The translations under genes and the position numbers were made by a program. The notes under the pieces are model-generated. The model was not told the origin of the DNA, made no database searches, and worked only from the letters and a program-made list of their open reading frames with translations. 64,000 nt of DNA from CAYPCH01 sp964409165. Its GTDB lineage: Bacteria > Bacillota > Clostridia > Acetivibrionales > Acetivibrionaceae. The DNA lies in contig CAYPCH010000001.1 of assembly GCA_964409165.1 (NCBI GenBank), positions 1 through 64,000 on the forward strand, read 5' to 3'. Shown one piece after another: positions 17,942-26,303 of this stretch; positions within the stretch are counted from its first letter, which is position 1, and each line of letters starts with the position of its first letter.

Positions 17942-18361
17942 CTATATTTTTATTTCATCAATTCCCTCCAAGTATGGTTTGTCATCCTTATAAGTCAACC
18001 TGATATAGTTCTTGTCTCCATACCGTTTTCTTGTTTCATCATTTGCTTTTATATTTATATCAACACTATTCTTTACATTTATATCAAGCCTGTCAAAAAT
18101 ATCCTCTTGCAATCTTTTTGTAATTTTGTCAATATGATCAACAATTATATGCCTTGAATTAGTCTTGCATATTACAGGTATTCTTCCGTTTCTTGTGAGT
18201 TCAAGTACCTCAACATGAAGTGTCACCAACTCATTGTCATCCGCTACAGAAAAAACTATATCTCTTTCATAAACAACCTTTTTATCCAATTGACTCACCT
18301 CAATTTTATCCAATTGACTCACCTCAATATATTTAGTCGTATATTTTTTTATATACAGCAT
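17942..18361 (-). CDS. Hypothetical protein with a duplicated 8-residue segment
   Basis: A 139-residue soluble protein that I do not recognise. The C-terminal two thirds contain predicted strands and a helix (VVYERDIVFSVADDNELVTL, HIIVDHIDKITKRLQEDI) and end in DEIKI. Near the N-terminus IEVSQLDK occurs twice in a row, caused by an exact 24-base tandem duplication at 18280-18327. Each repeat contains GAGGTGA followed by TTG, a usable ribosome site and start, so the real start could be the TTG in the second copy, giving about 117 residues. The stated start overlaps the transglycosylase gene by 29 bases and would make the two genes translationally coupled. The function is unknown. Confidence 0.6.
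   Translation of the reverse strand: MLYIKKYTTKYIEVSQLDKIEVSQLDKKVVYERDIVFSVADDNELVTLHVEVLELTRNGRIPVICKTNSRHIIVDHIDKITKRLQEDIFDRLDINVKNSVDINIKANDETRKRYGDKNYIRLTYKDDKPYLEGIDEIKI
18280..18327. repeat. Exact 24-base tandem duplication inside the hypothetical gene
   Basis: Two adjacent identical 24-base units (18280-18303 and 18304-18327), each encoding IEVSQLDK on the minus strand. The length keeps the frame. Confidence 0.9.
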
Positions 18362-18956
18362 AATAATTGTTTACTCTCCTGACATATGTATCAGTTTCCT
18401 CATACGGAATTTTGTCCAATCTTTCTCCGGTACTGCTCAAATCTTTATCTTCAAGCCACAACTTTACACGTCCTATTCCGGCGTTGTAGGATGCTAAGGC
18501 TAGGTTTATCCTATCGTTATAATTATAATCCTCGAATTCTTCTATAAGATTTTTTAAGTACCAGCAGCCAATTCTTATATTTGTCTCCGGATCGTATAAG
18601 TTTTCAACTCTAAAATCCTGTAACCCCATTTTTTCTGCTGCCCATACCCCTGTACTATCGGTAATCTGCATCAGTCCTCGCGCATTACTGCGGGATGTCG
18701 CATCAGACTCAAAACCGCTTTCTGCTTTTATAACTGAAAAAACCAGATATGGGTCATCTAAGCCGCTTAACGATGAATACTTTACAACATAATCTTTATA
18801 CTTTAATGGATAAATCATTTTTATAACACTATTAACAGTCAAAACAATAAGCAAAGCTGAGAGCATAAGGAAAAAAACTGATTTAATTTTTATTCTCCAC
18901 ACTTTAATCAAAAATAAACACACCCTAAACCATATCCCAGCAGAATCTGTAATCAA
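18333..18956 (-). CDS. Lytic transglycosylase, SLT domain, membrane-anchored
   Basis: A protein of up to 207 residues that should cut peptidoglycan between MurNAc and GlcNAc outside the membrane. One hydrophobic anchor (SVFFLMLSALLIVLTV) precedes the SLT domain, which starts at AESGFESDATSRSNARGLMQ with the catalytic Glu in ESGF, and continues with LASYNAGIGRVKLWL. The 130-residue domain size is typical of small Slt70-like enzymes of clostridia. The start is uncertain: the TTG at 18956 has no clear ribosome site, and GTG or TTG codons 12-19 further in are possible. It lies downstream of coaE and polA, with a family C element between. Confidence 0.85.
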   Translation of the reverse strand: MITDSAGIWFRVCLFLIKVWRIKIKSVFFLMLSALLIVLTVNSVIKMIYPLKYKDYVVKYSSLSGLDDPYLVFSVIKAESGFESDATSRSNARGLMQITDSTGVWAAEKMGLQDFRVENLYDPETNIRIGCWYLKNLIEEFEDYNYNDRINLALASYNAGIGRVKLWLEDKDLSSTGERLDKIPYEETDTYVRRVNNYYAVYKKIYD

Positions 18957-19038
18957 AGTAGCAAGTTCCCCTACAACAAACAGATGAACTATATTTAATA
19001 TCCATCAATAATTCTTATTATCATTATACTGATTTACT

Positions 19039-19171
19039 CAACTTCCCCACAGTATTTATGGTCTCTTTGCCACTAACGTAGCATTGCTCACCGCAGTCAA
19101 AAAGTAAACTTTTTGCCCTTAACTTGTGAGCAACCAGAGCCTCAAAATACTATAAGCGGGAAAGTTAAGTG
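19039..19171. repeat. Family C palindromic MITE-like element, copy 2 (full length, inverted)
   Basis: Near-identical to the reverse complement of copy 1, with only about six differences over 130 bases by eye. It lies between coaE and the transglycosylase gene. The central AAAAAGTAAACTTTTT and the flanking TTGCTCAC/GTGAGCAA arms are intact. Confidence 0.85.
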
Positions 19172-19177
19172 ATTTAC

Positions 19178-19750
19178 TTAAAAGAACTTCCTTACGTCAC
19201 TTTCAATATCACTGTACGATCCGTTATTATAAATAACAACATCTGCAAGCTTTAAATATTCCTCAGCGCTTAACTGAACCTGGATTCTCTTTTTAACATC
19301 CTCATACGGCAAGGAATTTCTCTCCATAACTCTTTTTATCCTTATATCTGTATCCGCATGCACCACCCAAACCTCATCTACTATATCCAGAAATCCGTGT
19401 TCTATAGGAATAGGTGCATCAATAACTATAGTATTACTGTTGTCGTATTTTTTTATTAGTTCAATAATTTTATCTGCAACATATTTATGCGTAATATCAT
19501 TTAATTCCTGAAGTTTTATTTTGTCTTCGAAAACAATACCCGATAGCTTTGTCCTGTCAAGTTCGCCGTTGCTATCCAGTACCTTGCTTCCGAATTGATT
19601 CACTATTTTATTGAATGCGGGTTCTCCTCGTTTTACAATATCCCTTGCCAGACGATCCGCATCTATAACCTTTGCACCAAGTTTTGAAAGAATACTAGAA
19701 ACCGTACTCTTGCCGCTTCCTATTCCTCCCGTAACCCCAATTATCTTCAA
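19178..19750 (-). CDS. coaE: Dephospho-CoA kinase
   Basis: A 190-residue enzyme of the last step of coenzyme A synthesis, phosphorylating the ribose 3'-hydroxyl of dephospho-CoA. The P-loop GVTGGIGSGKST is at residues 5-16, followed by AKVIDADRLARDIV, which is the conserved substrate-binding region. VIDAPIPIEHG and the lid region RIKRVMERN follow. The length matches the family. It begins with TTG preceded by AAGGAT; an ATG 9 bases upstream is out of frame. It lies 85 bases downstream of polA in the same direction, an order common in Firmicutes. Confidence 0.94.
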   Translation of the reverse strand: MKIIGVTGGIGSGKSTVSSILSKLGAKVIDADRLARDIVKRGEPAFNKIVNQFGSKVLDSNGELDRTKLSGIVFEDKIKLQELNDITHKYVADKIIELIKKYDNSNTIVIDAPIPIEHGFLDIVDEVWVVHADTDIRIKRVMERNSLPYEDVKKRIQVQLSAEEYLKLADVVIYNNGSYSDIESDVRKFF

Positions 19751-19834
19751 TTTCCATACATCCTTTTATCATTATACAAACTATTGCACTGCTGTTTCTA
19801 CTATATGCTCTATTATATGTTTCTACTACTGTTT

Positions 19835-22525
19835 TTACTTTGTTTGATACCAGCTATTACCTGTTTTTACATCCACAATCAAAGGAACACTAAGTTTTGC
19901 AGCATTTTCCATACTCTCTTTTAAGAGTCTCTCAACTTCATCCTTTTCATCCTTGTAGCCTTCTATTATCAATTCGTCGTGAACCTGTAATATCAGTCTT
20001 GATTTGAGCTTTCTCTTTTTCAGTTCACCATGAACCTTAACCATGGCAATTTTTATTATATCCGCAGCACTTCCCTGAATTGGTGTGTTCATTGCTATTC
20101 TTTCACCAAAGGATCTTATATTGAAATTTCCCGATTTAATTTCGGGTAAATACCTTCTTCTTCCAAAGAGTGTTGATACAAAACCATATTTCTTGCCCTC
20201 GGTTACAGTATCATGCATGTACTTTTTTACATCAGGATATTTATCCAGATATTCATCTATATACTTTCTCGCATCTTTTCTTGCTATTCCAAGGTCGCGT
20301 GAAAGACTAAAATCTCCTATTCCGTAAACTATACCGAAATTGACAGCTTTAGCCCTTGTTCTCATCAAGGGAGTAACTTCTTCCTTCGGTATACCAAATA
20401 CCTTTGATGCTGTGGATGTATGTATGTCTTCATTATCTTTAAATGCTTCAATCATATTTTTGTCACCGGTTATATGTGCAAGCACCCTGAGTTCAATTTG
20501 TGAATAATCTGCGTCAAGAAGAATGAAATCTTCACTTGAAGGTATAAAGACCTTTCTTATCTTTCTTCCCATCTCAAGCTTTATAGGAATATTCTGAAGA
20601 TTGGGCTCCGTACTACTAATTCGCCCTGTTACCGTTACTGTCTGGTTGAAGCTTGAGTGAATCTTTCCCGTATCAGGGTTTATTACATTAATTAAACCTT
20701 CAACATATGTTGATTTCAGCTTTACCAATTGCCTGTATTCAAGTATTTTCAAAATAATATCATGCCTGTCTGATAACTGGTCTAAAACCTCTGCATCCGT
20801 GGAATAACCAGTCTTGGTTTTCTTGACTACAGGAAGCTCAAGCTTTTCAAATAATATGATACCCAGTTGCTTTGGAGAATTTATATTGAATTCTTCTCCG
20901 GCAAGATTGTAAATTTCCGATGTCAGAACGGTTATTTTTTCTTCAAGCTCACCAGAATATTCAACCAGATGTTCCATATCAACCTTGAATCCTAAATATT
21001 CCATATCAGCTAAAACTTCGATGAGCGGAAGTTCTATATTATAATACAGATCATTCTGGTTATTCTGTTCAAGTAAACCACCAATTTTTTTACCCACATC
21101 CAGTATTATCTGAGGGTACTTTCCTACCAAAGAGGAAAGCGTATCAAGTGGCATATCCTTATAAGGCATAAAACTCCTGCCTTTTCCCTTTAACTCCTCT
21201 ATCGGCTTAACAAATAAATTCAGGTACTCATGAGCAAGTTCAGAAACAGTATATGTCTCCCTTGAAGGATTAATAATATATGCAGCTATCATACTGTCAA
21301 AAACAAGTCCTTCTAATTCGATACCCTTCTTTTTAAGATAAACTATAAAGTTTTTTAGGTCATGCCCGTATTTTTTGATACTTTTATCTTCAAATATATC
21401 CTTATATTCATTTAAAAACATGTCTTCATCAAGATTATTAGTAAAATCGAAGTAACTACACTTTTCTTCCTCGTACGAAACCGCTATGCCAGCAAGCTTA
21501 TCGGTGAATTTATCCACCTTATCAATCAGGTAGTATACTGAAACCATTCCCGACATACGTATTCTCGTCTTAAGTGCTCTAACCTCTTCCTTGCCTTTTA
21601 CAATATCTACCTGGACACTAATATCCGTTTGAGGTACAGTATCCTTTAGTCCGAATTTCTCAATCAAACTTTTAAACTCAAGTTTATTGAACACTTCGTA
21701 AGTCTTTTCCCTGTCCAATTCTTTTCTTCCAAGCTCTTTAAGATTATACTCTAACGGTATCTCCCTTTGGATTTCTGCAAGCTCCCTGCTCATATATGCC
21801 TGCTCTTTATTGTTCTCAAGCTTTTCTCTTACACCTTTCTTTTTTACCATTGAAATTGAATTGTACAAATTTTCAAGGCTTCCGAATTCTTTTATAAGCT
21901 CAAGAGCTGTCTTTTCACCAATACCGGGTACTCCGGGAATATTATCTGAAGCGTCTCCCATCAGGGCTTTAATATCAATGAACTGATGAGGCTCAATTCC
22001 GTATGTACTCAATATGCTTTTATAGTCATACTCTTCAGTTTCGGTTTTTCCACCCTTTGTTCTGGGAAATTTAATTCTGGTCAAATCACTTACAAGCTGA
22101 AAAGCATCTCTATCTCCAGTAACAAGAATAACCTCAATGTCCTTCTTTTCGGCAAAAAGTGAAACCGACCCCAGTATATCATCAGCTTCAAATCCTTCTA
22201 TTTCAAATCTTTTAATATTCATTGCATCAAGTACTTCCTTGATAAGAGGTACCTGCTCTCTCAATTCTGACGGCATACCTTTCCTCTTCGCCTTGTAGCC
22301 CTCAAATTTGACATGTCTGAAGGTTGGAGCTTTAAGGTCAAATGCAACACATATGTATTGAGGATTCTCCTCCTCTATATATTTATAAATAACATTTATA
22401 AATCCATAAACTGCATTTGTAAACAAACCGCTTGATGTTGAAAGGAGATTAGCTCCCTGAAGTCCGTAAAAAGCCCTGTTTAATATGCTGTTTCCGTCAA
22501 TTGCCATTAATTTGTCCCTATTCAT
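19835..22525 (-). CDS. polA: DNA polymerase I, proofreading domain inactive
   Basis: An 896-residue repair and Okazaki-fragment polymerase. Residues about 1-290 are the 5'-3' exonuclease (MAIDGNSILNRAFYG, FEADDILGS, ALMGDASDNIPGVPGIGEKT). Residues about 310-490 keep the 3'-5' exonuclease fold but lack the metal-binding DxE motif (the strand reads VSVYYLIDKV), so proofreading is probably lost, as in Bacillus and Thermus Pol I. The polymerase domain has motif A DADYSQIELRVLAH, motif B RTRAKAVNFGIVYG and motif C LQVHDELIIE. The ATG at 22523-22525 has AGAGG 5 bases upstream; the longer start does not. A DUF3006 gene precedes it and coaE follows. Confidence 0.96.
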   Translation of the reverse strand: MNRDKLMAIDGNSILNRAFYGLQGANLLSTSSGLFTNAVYGFINVIYKYIEEENPQYICVAFDLKAPTFRHVKFEGYKAKRKGMPSELREQVPLIKEVLDAMNIKRFEIEGFEADDILGSVSLFAEKKDIEVILVTGDRDAFQLVSDLTRIKFPRTKGGKTETEEYDYKSILSTYGIEPHQFIDIKALMGDASDNIPGVPGIGEKTALELIKEFGSLENLYNSISMVKKKGVREKLENNKEQAYMSRELAEIQREIPLEYNLKELGRKELDREKTYEVFNKLEFKSLIEKFGLKDTVPQTDISVQVDIVKGKEEVRALKTRIRMSGMVSVYYLIDKVDKFTDKLAGIAVSYEEEKCSYFDFTNNLDEDMFLNEYKDIFEDKSIKKYGHDLKNFIVYLKKKGIELEGLVFDSMIAAYIINPSRETYTVSELAHEYLNLFVKPIEELKGKGRSFMPYKDMPLDTLSSLVGKYPQIILDVGKKIGGLLEQNNQNDLYYNIELPLIEVLADMEYLGFKVDMEHLVEYSGELEEKITVLTSEIYNLAGEEFNINSPKQLGIILFEKLELPVVKKTKTGYSTDAEVLDQLSDRHDIILKILEYRQLVKLKSTYVEGLINVINPDTGKIHSSFNQTVTVTGRISSTEPNLQNIPIKLEMGRKIRKVFIPSSEDFILLDADYSQIELRVLAHITGDKNMIEAFKDNEDIHTSTASKVFGIPKEEVTPLMRTRAKAVNFGIVYGIGDFSLSRDLGIARKDARKYIDEYLDKYPDVKKYMHDTVTEGKKYGFVSTLFGRRRYLPEIKSGNFNIRSFGERIAMNTPIQGSAADIIKIAMVKVHGELKKRKLKSRLILQVHDELIIEGYKDEKDEVERLLKESMENAAKLSVPLIVDVKTGNSWYQTK

Positions 22526-22580
22526 TAAAACCTCTTTCATAATAAAAAGTATATTTATATAATATCAATATTAGTACTAT

Positions 22581-22754
22581 TTATCCAACACTTTTCACCG
22601 ATCCATCGCTCTCAATTATAAGGGAAACACTGTCACCTTCGGAAAATTTGCCTTCTCCCACTGGAACAGGAATACTAATTTCAATCCCCATATCACTTGA
22701 TAGCAAAACAGCAATGCCATTTTCAATCCTATCAACAAACGCATTTATTATCAT
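22581..22754 (-). CDS. DUF3006 family small protein
   Basis: A 57-residue protein resembling DUF3006: FVDRIENGIAVLLSSDMGIE near the start and a C-terminal strand-rich part ending GSVKSVG. Members are small beta-rich proteins of unknown function. AAAGGTG lies about 9 bases before the ATG at 22752-22754. Two earlier in-frame starts (GTG at 22766, ATG at 22763) sit on the ribosome site and are less likely. It ends 55 bases before polA in the same direction and may be co-transcribed with it. Confidence 0.7.
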   Translation of the reverse strand: MIINAFVDRIENGIAVLLSSDMGIEISIPVPVGEGKFSEGDSVSLIIESDGSVKSVG

Positions 22755-22810
22755 TTGTATCATCACCTTTACTAATTTTACATAAAAACAAAACAGCCGT
22801 TTTTCTTATT

Positions 22811-22874
22811 AAGACCATTTCCTGAAAGAAAATCCGGCAAAAAGCAAGGGACTCAATGTCCCGAAGCCTTTTTT
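22811..22874 (+). repeat. Family A two-hairpin element, copy 2
   Basis: ATTTCCTGAAAGAAAAT, CCGGCAAAAAGC, then GGGAC-TCAAT-GTCCC and a T run. It lies downstream of the PilZ gene at 22885. Read on either strand the second hairpin could end transcription. Confidence 0.7.
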
Positions 22875-22884
22875 ATACAATATT

Positions 22885-23592
22885 TTAAAATTTTTTTAAT
22901 GCTTCTGAAACAAACTCTGTTTCATCTTGCTCAAGCCTGAAAATCAATCTCTCAATCAAATCCTTATTTTCCATGTCTATATCAATTATCTCCAATCCGT
23001 ATTCATTATAAAACTCTCTTTCTATTATACGGATAATTTTTGCTTTGAATTTAATATTTCTTTCATTCTCTACATTTACATTGACAACAAGATTAACAGA
23101 TTCCTGTGTATCAATTTCTTCCTTAAAGACTGCACTAACCCCTGTCATGCTGATGTTTTTTATTATAGCATAAAACTCTTCCTGCCACTCATTGCAATAT
23201 ATTGAAGCAGGAAAATTTACAAGATATCTTTTTGTTTTTCTGTTGTTTCTATATTTCTTAATTCTCTCCGCTGTAATTTCAACCATTTGGGGGTAATTCA
23301 AATTAAATCCGCTGATAATACCAAACAATACATATTCGTTATACCCTTGCATAATGTGGCACTCAACATGGTCACCTTTCATAACGTTATTTTTCAAAAA
23401 CATCTCCGGTAGCATAAAAAACACTTTATTTCCGTCTGTTTTCTGAATTACAGTCAATACATGCTCAAATATTGATTGATGCTTTACGCTAATTGTAGAC
23501 CCCCTTTGTATTATTTGAGCCAACTCATTGCCTGCAATTTCATTATTACCTGTCTGTTTAGAAATAGCATCAGAAATCTTGAAGTCACCCAT
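22885..23592 (-). CDS. PilZ-domain protein with YcgR-like N-terminal domain, 1
   Basis: A 235-residue cytoplasmic protein predicted to bind cyclic di-GMP. An N-terminal beta domain of the YcgR/YcgR_2 kind (about 40-125) precedes a PilZ domain. That domain has the RxxxR motif in RKTKRYLVNFPA and the second motif as NISMTGVSAVF, where the usual D/N-x-S-x-x-G pattern is kept. Both ligand motifs are intact, so binding is likely. Proteins of this plan slow flagellar motors or control surface structures. AGGAGG precedes the ATG. It shares its plan with the protein at 58492. No cyclic di-GMP enzyme gene is in the window. Confidence 0.88.
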   Translation of the reverse strand: MGDFKISDAISKQTGNNEIAGNELAQIIQRGSTISVKHQSIFEHVLTVIQKTDGNKVFFMLPEMFLKNNVMKGDHVECHIMQGYNEYVLFGIISGFNLNYPQMVEITAERIKKYRNNRKTKRYLVNFPASIYCNEWQEEFYAIIKNISMTGVSAVFKEEIDTQESVNLVVNVNVENERNIKFKAKIIRIIEREFYNEYGLEIIDIDMENKDLIERLIFRLEQDETEFVSEALKKF

Positions 23593-23753
23593 TGTTATTA
23601 CCTCCTGGTATCTGTCATGTCAAATTATTAAAGATATTTCCCAAATAATTCTTTTGGCTAAAACATAAGCTTGCAGACTTCTGAAAATTACAACATAAAT
23701 TATTCATTCGACAATTTTTTGCTATCTCCTTCTTTATCAAAATAAAATATCTA

Positions 23754-24926
23754 TTAATGCATAATGAGTATTTCGCCTGTTTTATAACTATCAGGTGCGG
23801 GTGTATTGTTTCTGATTTCAATTATATTTCTTAATTCATCTTTTAAATTGTACAACCCCTGAGTTTCTGTTTTTTCCTCTTCAACCCTATTTATCTCATT
23901 TTCCAACTGCTTCTGCTTCTCTTCATAGTTATCAGTTAGAGAAATTTTATCCTTGTACTTATCTTTTAGTTGGTTAACAAATTTATCATATATTTCATTT
24001 TTCGCACTGAAACTAAATTTTACAACTTCAGTACCAGAATCAGCAAATTGAGTTACAGCAGTATTCATTTCTGTCAATTCTGTCAGTTCAACCTCGTTTT
24101 CCTTAGCAATAGTCTTAAGCTGCAACAAATCATCCCGTGCACTTTGCGATGTAATCATTATAGATGTATTATAATCCATGTTAAATTTCGCCACAAAGGT
24201 ATCAGCCGTACCATAATCATATTTACAATTATCTGTTTCATCTGTTTCATCTGTTTCATCTGTTTCATCTGCTTCCTGCATTGTGAAAATACGTTCATTT
24301 CCTTTTGCAGAAGCTTCTGAACCAAAGTCGTTTTGCGGATTGGCACCTGATCCCGACGATCGTGTGTTTTGCATACTTTCCTCAAAGTCTTGCACTGACT
24401 CTATGACAGAACTGCTTTCTACTTCTGCATTTCCAGATCTTTTCATCTCAACGCTATCTTCATAAGCCAAAGTATTATTTGATACTGCTTTATTTGATTC
24501 TGCATTATCCATAGCTATTGATAATTCTTTATTCTCTCCGCTCCGCTGATCCTGCAAAAAAGAGTTTTCTGTATAACGTTCATTTTGCATCCATAATCCC
24601 CTTACTGCAAATACCAACAATATACATGCAGCAGCATACGATATTATCTTTATATACTTGCTGTTTATGAGTAAAAACTTACTCTTATTTTCCTTCTTTT
24701 GTTTTTCTTCCATAAGTTTTTCATGGAGGGTAGCCTTAAATCCTTCAGGAAGTTCTACTTCTTCGATACTGCCAAGCAATTCTTTCATGCTTAATAATTC
24801 ATCCAGATTATCTTTACAGTCCTTGCACAAGTTTACATGTTCTTCAAAGGCTTTTCTGGTTAATTCATCAAGCTCATTATCCATATATAAAGAAATGAGC
24901 TCATTTATTTCTTTGCAGTTTATCAT
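23754..24926 (-). CDS. Anti-sigma factor: zinc-finger HC2 plus DUF4349 domain
   Basis: A 390-residue membrane protein. The cytoplasmic N-terminus has a zf-HC2/anti-sigma zinc motif (INCKEINELISLYMDNEL and EEHVNLCKDC, giving C...H-x3-C-x2-C). One transmembrane helix (about 93-110, IISYAAACILLVFAVRGLW) leads to a long disordered Asn/Ser/Glu-rich linker containing DETDETDETDET. The C-terminal 150 residues look like a DUF4349 domain with a coiled coil (KQKQLENEINRVEEEKTETQ). AGGAGGG lies 6 bases before the ATG at 24924-24926. It follows the sigma gene by 20 bases, so it probably holds that sigma at the membrane until an external signal arrives. The signal is unknown. Confidence 0.82.
   Translation of the reverse strand: MINCKEINELISLYMDNELDELTRKAFEEHVNLCKDCKDNLDELLSMKELLGSIEEVELPEGFKATLHEKLMEEKQKKENKSKFLLINSKYIKIISYAAACILLVFAVRGLWMQNERYTENSFLQDQRSGENKELSIAMDNAESNKAVSNNTLAYEDSVEMKRSGNAEVESSSVIESVQDFEESMQNTRSSGSGANPQNDFGSEASAKGNERIFTMQEADETDETDETDETDNCKYDYGTADTFVAKFNMDYNTSIMITSQSARDDLLQLKTIAKENEVELTELTEMNTAVTQFADSGTEVVKFSFSAKNEIYDKFVNQLKDKYKDKISLTDNYEEKQKQLENEINRVEEEKTETQGLYNLKDELRNIIEIRNNTPAPDSYKTGEILIMH
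24232..24276. repeat. 9-base tandem repeat in the anti-sigma gene
   Basis: TCTGTTTCA occurs four times in a row with a fifth changed unit, encoding (DET)n in the linker outside the membrane. Such repeats can change length without shifting the frame. Confidence 0.9.
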
Positions 24927-24946
24927 TTTCATCCCTCCTTTCAATA

Positions 24947-25543
24947 TTATTTGACGTACTCTTCACTTAAAAGTTCCCTTTTGTGTTCAAGTATTTTTTT
25001 AAGGGCTTGTCTTGCCCTGTTTATTCTAGATTTGACCGTACCTTCCGGACAGCTTATTATTCGCGCGATTTCTTCATAACTGAATCCTTGAATATCTCTG
25101 AGGATAATCACAGTTTTATAATCTTCTGGTAGCTCATTTATTGATTCTTTCACGGCTTTTTTTATCTCATTGCTTTCAGCCTTTATTTCAGGTCCCGGTT
25201 CTTCGTCTTTTAACTGACGTTTAATTTCATTGCCTTCATAAACAATATTTTCGTCGAGCGAAATAACTTTTCTGTTTTTTCTTTTTCGGATTTCATCGAG
25301 ACAGACATTGGTGGTAATTTTATAAATCCATGTGGAAAACAAAGAATCCCCTTTGAATTTGCCGATTGACTTAAATGCTTTTATAAAAACTTCCTGTGCT
25401 AATTCGCTTGCATCTTCATAATTTGCTATCATTCTATAAGCAATATTGAATACTTTTTTTTCACATCCTTCAATAAGCAGTTCAAAAGCTTTAACGTCAC
25501 CCGCTCTTGCCATTTCGACCAGTTCCTTTTCCTCATAGTTCAT
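24947..25543 (-). CDS. ECF RNA polymerase sigma factor, SigW-like
   Basis: A 198-residue alternative sigma factor. Region 2 spans about residues 20-90 with DASELAQEVFIKAFKSI and FSTWIYKITTNVCLDEIRKR, which bind core polymerase and the -10 element. Region 4 near the C-terminus has LPEDYKTVIILRDIQGFSYE and CPEGTVKSRINRARQAL, the helix-turn-helix for the -35 box. Region 3 is absent, as in all ECF sigmas. It is followed at 20 bases by an anti-sigma gene, the usual arrangement for an envelope-stress pair. Autoregulation is common for such pairs; I could not identify a distinct ECF promoter in the 234-base gap upstream. Confidence 0.93.
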   Translation of the reverse strand: MNYEEKELVEMARAGDVKAFELLIEGCEKKVFNIAYRMIANYEDASELAQEVFIKAFKSIGKFKGDSLFSTWIYKITTNVCLDEIRKRKNRKVISLDENIVYEGNEIKRQLKDEEPGPEIKAESNEIKKAVKESINELPEDYKTVIILRDIQGFSYEEIARIISCPEGTVKSRINRARQALKKILEHKRELLSEEYVK

Positions 25544-25777
25544 AACTTCAGTCTCACCCCCGGGTTTATAAAATAATTAACACATACTAAAAAGCATATT
25601 AAATATCATCTCAAAACCTTATTATACATTTTTTCACCCTATATTTGAACTGTAATTATAAAAGTTTATATGAACGTAATAAATCCCCTTACATTTTTTT
25701 CTAAAGGTTTTTCAATTATTTGAATAGAACAATTATAAATATAGTTATTAAAGTCTTCATAAAAGGGGAATGATATT

Positions 25778-26227
25778 ATGATAAATACAATTTTAGTAAC
25801 TGATGATAATGTACTTGATAATGCAATAATCAGGAATTATCTGCATAACGAAAGATATAACCTGATTTCGGCATTAAATGGACAGGAAGCTTTAGAACTT
25901 GTTGAAAGCAGGAATATAGACCTCGTTTTGCTTGATATGGTAATGCCTGTTATGGATGGATATGAGTTTTTGAAAGAATTTTCAAAGACTCATTATTATA
26001 AGATGATACCTGTAATCGTAACATCAAACCTCCAAGATACTGAGTATATTGAGAAAGCTTTTAAATTTGACATTTTTGATTATATAATTAAACCTCTTGA
26101 TAATATAAACAGGTCAATTCTTGCAAACAAAATTAGATCCGCAGTGAAATACAGGAATGCATTACTTGATCTGAATAAAGCTACTAAGCTTATTGACCAG
26201 CTTTCAACAAATAAACCAATGAGTTAA
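25778..26227 (+). CDS. Stand-alone response-regulator receiver protein
   Basis: A 149-residue protein that is a receiver domain with no output domain: TDDNVLDNAIIRNYL holds the acidic residues, NIDLVLLDMVMPVMDGYEFL the phosphoacceptor Asp, VTSN the switch Thr/Ser position, and IIKPLD the conserved Lys. A short helical tail follows. GGGGAATG precedes the ATG. It is a single plus-strand gene beside an ECF sigma gene and a hairpin, with no kinase nearby. Such single receivers often work by protein contact, as in CheY or Spo0F. The partner is unknown. Confidence 0.85.
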   Translation: MINTILVTDDNVLDNAIIRNYLHNERYNLISALNGQEALELVESRNIDLVLLDMVMPVMDGYEFLKEFSKTHYYKMIPVIVTSNLQDTEYIEKAFKFDIFDYIIKPLDNINRSILANKIRSAVKYRNALLDLNKATKLIDQLSTNKPMS

Positions 26228-26244
26228 TTCAGTTGTGGACTTTT

Positions 26245-26298
26245 CTTGACTAGACTTTTTAAAAAAAGCAAGTCAAGAACCGTCCCCAACTTGCTCAA
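26245..26298. repeat. Family E hairpin, copy 2, with two alternative stems
   Basis: TCTTGACT pairs with AGTCAAGA (stem one). Overlapping it, AGCAAGT pairs with ACTTGCT around CAAGAACCGTCCCCA (stem two). The stems share bases and exclude each other. It lies between the 3' ends of the receiver gene and ftsY. Confidence 0.65.
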
Positions 26299-26303
26299 CT
26301 TCC

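Noticed and set aside
23615..23821. 68-codon frame overlapping the end of the anti-sigma gene
   Set aside because: Odd composition, no ribosome site and overlap with a well-supported gene.
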